A stretch of DNA of 25,940 nucleotides, taken from the NCBI GenBank assembly GCA_023231475.1, contig JALJEE010000496.1, positions 1 through 25,940 of the forward strand. Direction: 5' to 3'. Source of the DNA: Seison nebaliae. Taxonomy: Eukaryota > Rotifera > Pararotatoria > Seisonacea > Seisonidae. This document shows positions 18,901-25,940 of the stretch, piece by piece; the first letter of the stretch is position 1; each line of letters opens with the position of its first letter. Below the pieces are notes generated by a model that saw only the letters and a list, made by a program, of their open reading frames with translations, had not been told where the DNA came from and searched no databases. Position numbers and translations under genes: made by a program.

Positions 18901-21900
18901 TTCTGAAAATATTTAATTTTTTCTTATCCCATTTTTCATCATCAACAAAAATTGTAATGTTAATTATTTGAATTTTTTTCAGATTCGACTAACAAAGAAG
19001 TTGATAATAATAGTTTACACCAAGACGATAATAAATTCGATTCGGATTTGACAAAGAAGATCAATGAAATTTTAATTTCGAAGAGAAAGAAAAGATCTGT
19101 CCATTATCCGATAACGCATGATACATTAAGTGAACATAATCATCATCATTTCCATCATCATCAACATCACTTTCATCCATCGTTATCGACGGTCGCTTTA
19201 CATTCAATAAATCATCATAATTTCGATCATCATGGTTACAACATCCACAAACACAAGAGACGTCAACGACGGTTGATAGTCAATAATTATTCACATTCAT
19301 ATCAACGAATTGACGAGGAGGAAGAAGATCATTTAAATCAGACACAAGAAGAACAAGAAATTGATGTGAATGAAAATAAGAATTTGTTGAACGAGAAGAA
19401 TTGTGAAGAAGAAGAATTAGAAGAAGTGAATGGAATTGAGGAATTGATTGGAGATCATTATTCTGGTGAAGAAGATAAAGAAGAAGTGAAAGTGATACAC
19501 GAATTTCAGAATCATCCCGTTAAATTAATCGTCGATACATTTAGTCGTTGTAGTCCCTTCTATAATGGAAGAAGTAATCATCATAATCGATTGTTAGAGA
19601 AAGTTTCGTTGAACGAATTAGAATCATTATCATCTGACGATTTACTTCTCATAAAACATAAAGACGAAGAAAATAATCGGAATAAACGTCGTCATCGTGA
19701 GTGTCTAATTCGACATAAATATCCTTTATCGAAATTTGAAGATTTGAAAAAGAAACCGATCGTTTATTATATTAATACAACTCACTCTAATACGAGTGTG
19801 AAATTATCAGAGAAGAAAAGTGAAAAGAATCATCGAAGATCCAAATCAGTTCAACATCAAATTTCTTCTCCCAAACAAATTAATGAGCTTCTGAGTATGA
19901 ATGGAACTAATCCGAAGAAAACTGTAAGACGATATTCTTATACTTATAATGCTAATGACCCGATATCGACAACGGCACCATCATCTGCGACGTCGTCAAG
20001 AAAACCTTCAAAAACAACATCAGGTAATCATCATCGGAAATTGTCGGTGAAGAATAATTTTAAACGTATCAATTTCCGTCGAATGACTAATCGAGAGAAT
20101 TCGGTGAGTGAAGATATGGAGGAGAATAAGACAAAATATGAATGTATTGATGGTTTTGAATTGCGGGAGAAAATTGGCACTGGTGCATTTGCACGCGTTA
20201 TGCGAGCCATTCATATCATCACGAAAGAGGAATGTGCAGTGAAAATAATGAATCGTAAGAAATTGATGAATGATGAAGTAGTGGAGAAGATCCGTCGAGA
20301 GATTCGTGTCCTTCACGAATTGAATCATTCAAATGTGGCGAAATTATATCGAGTAGCATTAACGAAAGAAGATCTTTATCTCTTTATGGAATATATGGAA
20401 GGTGGAGAATTGTTGACATACATTTCCAAACATAAGAAATTGAGTGAGAAGATTTCTTTTAGTTTCTTTCGTCAATTAGTTGATGCATTAGATTATTGTC
20501 ATCAGAATAATGTTGTTCATCGTGATTTGAAATTGGAGAATGTTCTTCTCGACAAAGAATACGAGAAAGTGAAACTTGTCGATTTCGGATTGTCAAATTG
20601 TTTGAAAGATGGCGAATTCTTTGCAACTAGTTGTGGTTCGCCGTCATACGCCGCTCCAGAAATAGTTTGGGGTCGAATTTATTCGGGACCTGAAGTCGAT
20701 TATTGGTCGTTGGGTTGTATATTGTTCGCCATGTTGTACGGTCGATTACCGTTTTATGCGGAACGAGGAAGTGTAGCGAAAACTTTCCAGAGAATTAGAA
20801 AAGGCGATTATACAATTCCTCCGGGAACGAAAGATGAAATTTGTTTTGTCATCAAATCATTATTGACAGTCGATCCATCAAAACGAGCTACCGCAATCGA
20901 TATTCGTGAGAGTCAATGGTATCGATCATCCATATGTACACCATCATCCAATTTTGATGATGATACTACTGTGAATGTATCTCAAAAAAATCAGTTGAAA
21001 AAGAATTCGTCGAAAGATGATGATGAGGAAGAGAATCCTGAATTTTGTAAATGTATCATTGAAGATTTGAGAGCGATTCTTGATCGAACCGGAAAACGGT
21101 CAAGTATGGTCATTGTGAATACGGATGCGGTTGACGAAATAATGCGACGATTAAATATTCCTGTTCAAGAGATATTAGATTCGTTAGTGGAGTCTTGTGA
21201 TTATGAGAAAACGAACAAAATTCGTCGATTATATGACGAAATAAATTGTCGTTCTATCGTTTCCGATAAAGATAAAGAGAATTGTAATACGAGAAATGAA
21301 AAGACATTCAATGAAGTTTGTCGTCGATATATTGAATCGTTTCAAAATTTCTATAATGCCAAACCGAAATCACGATTGAATTCCATCGATAATGATGAGA
21401 ATGTCAATGAAATGAATTGTCAACGTAAAATGAAACGAAGAGATTCTCGTTGTGATCATGAAATTGAGACGAATTCATCCATTAACATGTCAGTTCAACC
21501 GAGTATTGAAACGAGTCGATTCCATCAAATAAAAGAAGAAGCTGTCGATATTGTCAGTTCGAAGAATGTGAGACATACTTGGTTATCAGCTTGTGGTATT
21601 GGTAAATGGTCGTTGGGATTGAGATCGAAAGCTGATCCAACAGATATCGTTCTAGAATTGATGCGTGTCATTAAACGAATTAATGGTGAATGGAAATTAT
21701 TACGAATAAATAATAATAATAATAATAATAATAATAAGAATCCGAGAGATTTGGAATTGACATGGGCAATCTCGTTAAGACGGAAAGTACATGGACCAGA
21801 TTTGATGGAATTTGATAAACATACAAAATTTCTTTATAATAAAATAACGGAACAAATGAAATCATTACAAGGTGATGAATCGAGAGAAGTATATGCGAAA

Positions 21901-23733
21901 ATGAATGACGCGAATTTATGGAATGAGATTGTGGAGACAAGTATCCTCCAAAATTTACAAGCACTCCGTTTCCACATTCATAGTGGACAGCAGATTCATC
22001 CCACAAATCCAGAAATTGAAAATCAGAAGAACATTTCATTTAATCGGGACCAATCGGAAATGCATGAGAAGAATGAAGAGAAGAAGAGAAATAAATTATT
22101 TCATAGTTTTTCCGAAGATTCTTCTCGGAAATCCTCAAAAAGTATTTATTGTGATTTGAAGGAAATGAAAAAACTTTATATTTATATTACTGCTCAATTA
22201 TATAAAGTCGGATCAGAAACATATGTCGTCGACTTATTACATGATACGGCAATTAGTGATAAAGTGAAGAAAGCGAATCGACTTCGTGAGAGAAATAATA
22301 TAAATTCAATAAAAAATCGTCCATTATATGCATCGAAATTTCCGAATGGAATGAAAGCAGCTGCTGTCATCGATGATCAAGTGTTCGATATTCCTTTAAA
22401 AAAAGTTCAATTAAATGATACGAAAAATATTTTCACAACAAAATCTCGACGTATGTCAATGACGATTTCTAGTACGCCCATCAATTCCGGTCGTCGACGT
22501 CTAGTTAGTGAGTGCACTGTAGCAATGACATCACCTCGAACGATTGATTCGAAATTTTTTTTAAATCAAAATGATTCAGGCAGTTCAAGTTGTCATACAT
22601 CACGTCATCCGAGTGAATCGCAGAATTCGAATAAAAATCAAAATTTAACTGCTCTCACACAAACGACAATAAGAGAATGTAAGAATAATTATATAAATAT
22701 TGAGACGAATGATGATGATAATCAACCGGGTATGGATAGTGCATTATCGACATCTGTTGATAGTAATCCTTCATCATTCGTCAATCCGGACAATAGAAAT
22801 ATCATCAATAATGAAGATAAATTGAATAATAAGGAAAGTATCGATACAATTCGTCGAAATTTCCGAGTTTCTTGTGGATCATCAGAAGATAATGAACGCA
22901 AATTATCAGCTTGTCTCACCGATTCATATGACGTCAATACATTTATGGAGAATTTGAAAATAACAAATCAACAAAATATTCGTCGACCACTAATCGATCG
23001 ATTAAAACGAACACAAAGTGAATGTGGACCGGAATGTGTCGAAGAATTTTTGAAAAATCCACTTCCAAAAATTTCGGATGATGAAGATTTAGAATCGAAA
23101 GAAAATCACACTAGTAATATAATGAATGTGAATAATAATTCAAATATAAAGAAACAAACGACATTTGATAATGATGATAATGAAGAAGATGATGACGAAA
23201 GAGATGATTTATTCTCGACTACTCATCAAATGGATTTAATTCGATTAAGGAAACAACGTCTCCGACAAACACGTTTCCGTCACAATACTCTTCATATGTT
23301 TATGAGAGGCGATTCCGTACAAATAGATCAAGATTCATTATCTACAATTCAGTCGTCTTGTACGGGATCATCACAAACGGATTTGAGGTCCGATTCGAGA
23401 CAGTCCAATCTATTTCCAGATAATGAAAGTAATCTCCATTTATTGAGAGATCGTCAACATTTCAACGGAAGTAAAATACCTAACGGTTATTATACAACCA
23501 CACATGGACGTGGTGAAGTAGCTGTGAAGAGAAGATGTGATCATGGCGATGAGATAAGGGATCTGATTCCATCACTTATTTGTTACAACGATCCACATGG
23601 AGATCATTCGATTAATAATATCGATTTTCTTGAATTTTGTGGAGATATCGTTTATGGTTTAACTCATCCAGTTTCCACTCCATCTTCTTCAGCATCTCCA
23701 TCAACATCGAAGAAAATCCATCGACGTCGATAA
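15982..23733 (+). CDS. AMP-activated protein kinase catalytic alpha subunit, greatly enlarged
   Basis: Two exons, 15982-16912 and 18983-23733 (phase 1 junction, donor A|GTTAGT, acceptor TTTTTTTCAG), give about 1,893 residues; usual AMPK alpha is 550-630. Residues 1-695 are a basic, low-complexity, Ser/Arg- and His/Glu-rich extension. The kinase domain (about 702-957) has glycine loop IGTGAFARV (708-716), Lys731, HRD with Asp825, DFG at 844-846, activation-loop FFATSCGSP with Thr859 (the LKB1-site equivalent of Thr172) and AAPE. GEFFATSCGSP and YSGPEVDYWS are AMPK-like. The autoinhibitory/UBA-like region follows (about 1022-1065, VDEIMRRLNI, EILDSL). The alpha C-terminal regulatory domain comes in three pieces: GKWSLGLRSKADPTDIVLEL (about 1183), AQLYKVGSETYVVDLLHD (about 1380) and a final helix NIDFLEFCGDIVYGL (about 1857). 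These correspond to KWHLGIRSQS, MSLQLYxVDxRxYLLDF and HTxxFFEMC of human AMPK. The linker before the last helix (ST loop) is about 450 residues. AMPK senses AMP/ATP and phosphorylates metabolic targets with beta and gamma subunits. Exon 1 joining is inferred from frame and splice sites. Confidence 0.88.
16913..18982 (+). other. 2.07-kb intron of the AMPK alpha gene
   Basis: It starts GTTAGTAATC directly at the frame's stop and ends in a textbook acceptor, AATTTTTTTCAG. It is about 40 times longer than the other introns here. Content is AT-rich, with a GC-containing inverted repeat CACCC-AAATTG-GGTG near 17615-17630 and a small open frame at 18619-18867. Its size suggests enhancers, an internal promoter or an alternative first exon. 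Confidence 0.7.
18619..18867 (+). CDS. candidate single-pass membrane microprotein inside the AMPK intron
   Basis: 82 codons from ATG 18619: MSERLTLKCSPIFISNVFRY, then a polar stretch, a hydrophobic segment of about 25 residues (IIHLGTILILLILSFILMYF), and a basic tail ending SHSHKRK. GGGAGGTAGTTGGTT precedes the ATG. The layout (polar start, one membrane helix, basic end) is protein-like, but T-rich DNA readily encodes hydrophobic runs. It might be a stand-alone microprotein gene, an alternative exon of the kinase gene, or chance. No family is recognised. Confidence 0.25.
   Translation: MSERLTLKCSPIFISNVFRYINNSLPQILGETFIIHLGTILILLILSFILMYFIDHQSTLFFFISNIKFFTPKSPSHSHKRK
19129..19275 (+). repeat. 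histidine-rich coding stretch in AMPK N-terminal extension
   Basis: Codons for EHNHHHFHHHQHHFHPSL and then HSINHHNFDHHGYNIHKHKRR, made of CAT/CAC-rich DNA (many CATCATCA words). About 20 histidines occur within 50 residues, followed at once by a basic run and then a strongly acidic Glu-rich block. Such clusters can bind zinc or drive phase separation; here that is inference. Confidence 0.6.
21709..21735 (+). repeat. (AAT)9 microsatellite encoding nine asparagines
   Basis: Nine uninterrupted AAT codons lie inside the AMPK alpha C-terminal domain, just after EWKLLRI and before the inserted segment. Uninterrupted repeats of this kind usually vary in length between individuals. Confidence 0.85.
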
Positions 23734-24692
23734 AATGAAATTGGAATTATTAAAGAAATGGATTTTCCGCAATAATTGGAAACTAGTAACTAGATATACG
23801 AGGAATTTATGCAAACTCCTTCCTTTCCTAGAAATAATTCTTTTCATATGAATTGTTTTAAACTCCAATTATCATTTAAAATTTTTTCATTTAAACATAT
23901 ACAGTGTTCTACATTTTGGAAAAAATTCTATTTTTATTTTATTATCGAATCAATCTTCCATTTTATTATTTTTTTTTTTTTGATAATGAATTCTAATCAT
24001 TTAACTTTCTTAAATTTTTAATATCATCTCTTCAATTTTCAGTAACATGTTATTTCTATAATTAATTTGTGAGAAGAAACATAAAGAACTTTTCCATTAT
24101 TAGTCGATATTTACCAATTACGATATTTGTCATGGTTTTCGATGGAATTGATGCCATGCACCAAGTTTTTTAGAAAGTAATGTTCGTACGATTTTCGTTT
24201 GGAAAGTTAATAGGAATTAGTATCAGGAAAAGAGAATCTAAATCAGATAATTGTTTTAAAGATATTCGATTTATTGATAAAAGAAAATGTATAATGAATC
24301 ATGTAATTTCATCCATTTTATTAACTCTAATGATTTTACCTCTTTCTATCTATCTCTTTTTGTTGAGTTGAACTCAACTGATGGGAGATTAAACGAATAA
24401 ATAAAAAAAATAAAATAAATCATATTAATAATTTATTATTTTGTACGTAAATTTCGAGTGTTTCGATAATTATTATGTTTACGAAGTATCTTCCTCTGTA
24501 TTTCATGGTAGAAAGGGAAAGTTCGGAAATAGAGATAAAAACGAAAAATAATTATTATACAAAATTATACAAAAGAAACGGAGTGATGAGATAGTTTTCT
24601 TTTGAAACAAACGAGTACTTTTCTGTTCAGTGTCGTTATTTTCGTTGAACATCTTTCATAGATTAATTTTTTATACGTTCAATTTTTGAAAC
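23734..24692. other. intergenic region, no gene seen
   Basis: This stretch of about 960 bp lies between AMPK and the EF-hand gene. It is T-rich (a run of 12 T at about 23969-23980) with an acceptor-like TTCAATTTTCAG ending near 24042 that joins nothing coding. GTTGAGTT-G-AACTCAAC, an 8-bp inverted repeat, lies near 24364-24380. TTCAGTGTCG near 24630, about 60 bp before the EF-hand ATG, resembles an initiator. An open frame at 24180-24371 looks like chance. Confidence 0.45.
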
Positions 24693-24966
24693 ATGGATAT
24701 GGTATTAAGAAAAATATTTAACGAATTCGATCGTGACCGTTCAGGTTCAAATTAATAGATTTTTGTCCACTATTTTGAGGTTTTTAGGTACCATTACGAA
24801 GAATGAAGCTAAAATGGCAATAAGAAGATACATGCACATGAAACGTGGATTCTCTAATGAAATAAAGATAAAACTGATGACTGAAGCATTATTTAAACTG
24901 GGAGATAGGGATAGAGACGGTCGAATTACTTATAATGAATTTGCGAAAGTTTTTAAATTATTATAA
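24693..24966 (+). CDS. small two-EF-hand calcium-binding protein
   Basis: Two exons, 24693-24744 and 24788-24966, with a 43-bp intron (GTTCAA...TTTTTAG) that splits the first calcium loop in phase 1. The product is 76 residues. EF-hand 1 is helix MVLRKIFNEF plus loop DRDRSGTITKNE, and EF-hand 2 is helix EALFKLG plus loop DRDRDGRITYNEF. Both 12-residue loops keep Asp/Ser/Asp ligands at 1, 3 and 5, Gly at 6, Ile at 8 and Glu at 12, so both should bind calcium. This equals one lobe of a calmodulin-type protein, with almost no sequence outside the pair (ends AKVFKLL). There is no signal peptide or membrane segment, so it is probably a cytosolic calcium sensor or buffer. An upstream exon that adds a second lobe is possible, but no coding sequence for it was seen. 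Confidence 0.82.
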
Positions 24967-25890
24967 AATTGACAATTTATGTTTTCTCATTTAATTTCCA
25001 CCAAAATTTATAAACTCATAATATATTTTCAAAATTTTGGGAAATTTTTTCGTTCCGATGATCTTTTCTATCAATCAATCGTTCAATTTGTTCCTATCTC
25101 GTTTTCTACCACATACGATTATAGTTATGCAATACTTGTATTACATTTGAATCCTTTGTTTCATATTAGGAGAATTATTTTCCTTGAATGTAGTGGAGTT
25201 CTAAAGTATTTGTTCAGTTCTTTCAAATTAACATTTGTTGTAGTTTTTCTTTTGTGACTTAGGATGGTCGTACTTCCAAATATTTCCCAGATATTCCTTA
25301 CTTGAATTGAAGATATCGAAAAAATAATAACTTTAAAATTCAAAAACTGTCAATATTACAAACACATGAATTTTAAATTTATTATTTTTGTACAATCATT
25401 CCCTAATCATACAAAGTTTGAAAACATGTAACGATCATCCTATAATGTATTTGGGCCCTCCAAAAAGGAGATAATAATGGACCAAATGATGGTTAAACTC
25501 ACAATGAGTTTGTGCTCATCAGTAAAGGGAAATAATCCATGATAAGAAAAATGATATCAAACACCGAAAGTGAAGTTGGTAATGGTAATTGATCTATCTC
25601 CAAATATCACCATGGATGATTTGGCCAATTTCCATGAACATATTGTTTCAGAAAAAAGTAATTAAATGAAAAATTCTTATAATCAAAGAAATAAATAACT
25701 AGTGAGGATGATAATTATTAAATTGACTATTTTCACTTTTTCCTTCTATATTTTGTAAATTAAAAATAGAAAAGAATTACACAAATTCACTTTCATTAGA
25801 AATGGTATAAAACCAGAATAATTGAAATTTTCACTTTAGTATAGTAATACAAATTTCGATTTCATTCTTTTGCATAGTAAATTTTTGAAA
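24967..25890. other. intergenic region, no gene seen
   Basis: This stretch of about 920 bp lies between the EF-hand gene and the gene that begins at the right edge. The open frames inside (such as 24979-25257) are hydrophobic by virtue of T-rich DNA and have no recognisable features. A small GGGCCC-CTCC patch near 25454 stands out from AT-rich surroundings. The right end carries the TATA box listed separately. Confidence 0.45.
25806..25838 (+). promoter_or_regulatory. TATA box and initiator-like site
   Basis: TATAAAA at 25806-25812 is followed about 27 bp later by TTCACTTT (CA near 25832-25833), a normal TATA-to-start spacing. The next ATG, at 25891, opens a signal peptide. This would give a 5' leader of about 58 bp. 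Confidence 0.5.
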
Positions 25891-25940
25891 ATGGTATTCT
25901 TGTCATTATTCGCACAGGTCGTCGTATGCCTTTGTCTTGG
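25891..25940 (+). CDS. start of a secreted or membrane protein gene, cut by the window edge
   Basis: ATG at 25891 opens MVFLSLFAQVVVCLCL, a hydrophobic run typical of a signal peptide core, and the frame is still open at the last base. A TATA box lies 85 bp upstream. Only 16 complete codons are visible, so no family can be named. Confidence 0.5.
   Translation, partial: MVFLSLFAQVVVCLCL

Noticed and set aside
24030-24042. Strong acceptor TTCAATTTTCAG after the AMPK stop
   Set aside because: No coding frame follows (TAACATG) and no matching donor was found; it could at most mark a 3' untranslated intron.
24979-25257. 92-codon hydrophobic open frame after the EF-hand gene
   Set aside because: Hydrophobic residues follow from T-rich DNA. 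It starts with no context beyond the previous gene's 3' end, and I see no domain or motif.

Overview
The window is animal DNA: AT-rich (roughly 70% by eye), with spliced genes, N-terminal signal anchors and metazoan-type families. These include AMP-activated kinase, mitoferrin, alpha-methylacyl-CoA racemase, a GT31 galactosyltransferase, a DUF229 protein and an ANKLE1/LEM-3-type GIY-YIG nuclease. Introns are very short: seven of the nine I can place are 40-53 bp. Families, intron size and low-complexity Asn/His-rich protein stretches suggest a compact ecdysozoan genome. A nematode or an acariform mite would fit, and the sequence alone does not let me decide. Eight of the nine donor sites read GTT, which is unusual.

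Layout. 1-708 (minus): GC-richer fragment of a LINE endonuclease domain running off the left edge. 966-1980 (+): unrecognised coiled-coil protein with an 11-residue repeat. 2261-3118 (+): MSP-domain protein with a C-terminal membrane anchor. 3676-4554 (+): GIY-YIG nuclease of ANKLE1/LEM-3 type with no recognisable ankyrin or LEM domain. 5378-6453 (minus): alpha-methylacyl-CoA racemase. 7076-8184 (minus): mitoferrin. 8536-9662 (+): beta-1,3-galactosyltransferase-like Golgi enzyme, head-to-head with mitoferrin. 10010-12551 (+): DUF229 membrane-anchored ectoenzyme-like protein. 12552-15981: 3.4 kb without a convincing gene. 15982-23733 (+): very large AMPK alpha subunit (about 1,893 residues) with one 2.07-kb intron. 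24693-24966 (+): 76-residue two-EF-hand protein. 25891-end (+): start of a signal-peptide gene cut by the window.

The genes are independent housekeeping or secretory-pathway genes and do not look like an operon. They cover mitochondrial iron import (mitoferrin), branched-chain acyl-CoA racemisation (AMACR), glycan building (GT31), energy sensing (AMPK) and calcium binding (EF-hand). No tRNA, rRNA, CRISPR or virus-like element was seen. The features most worth following are the enlarged AMPK alpha with its expanded ST loop, the stand-alone GIY-YIG nuclease, and the GTT-biased tiny introns.
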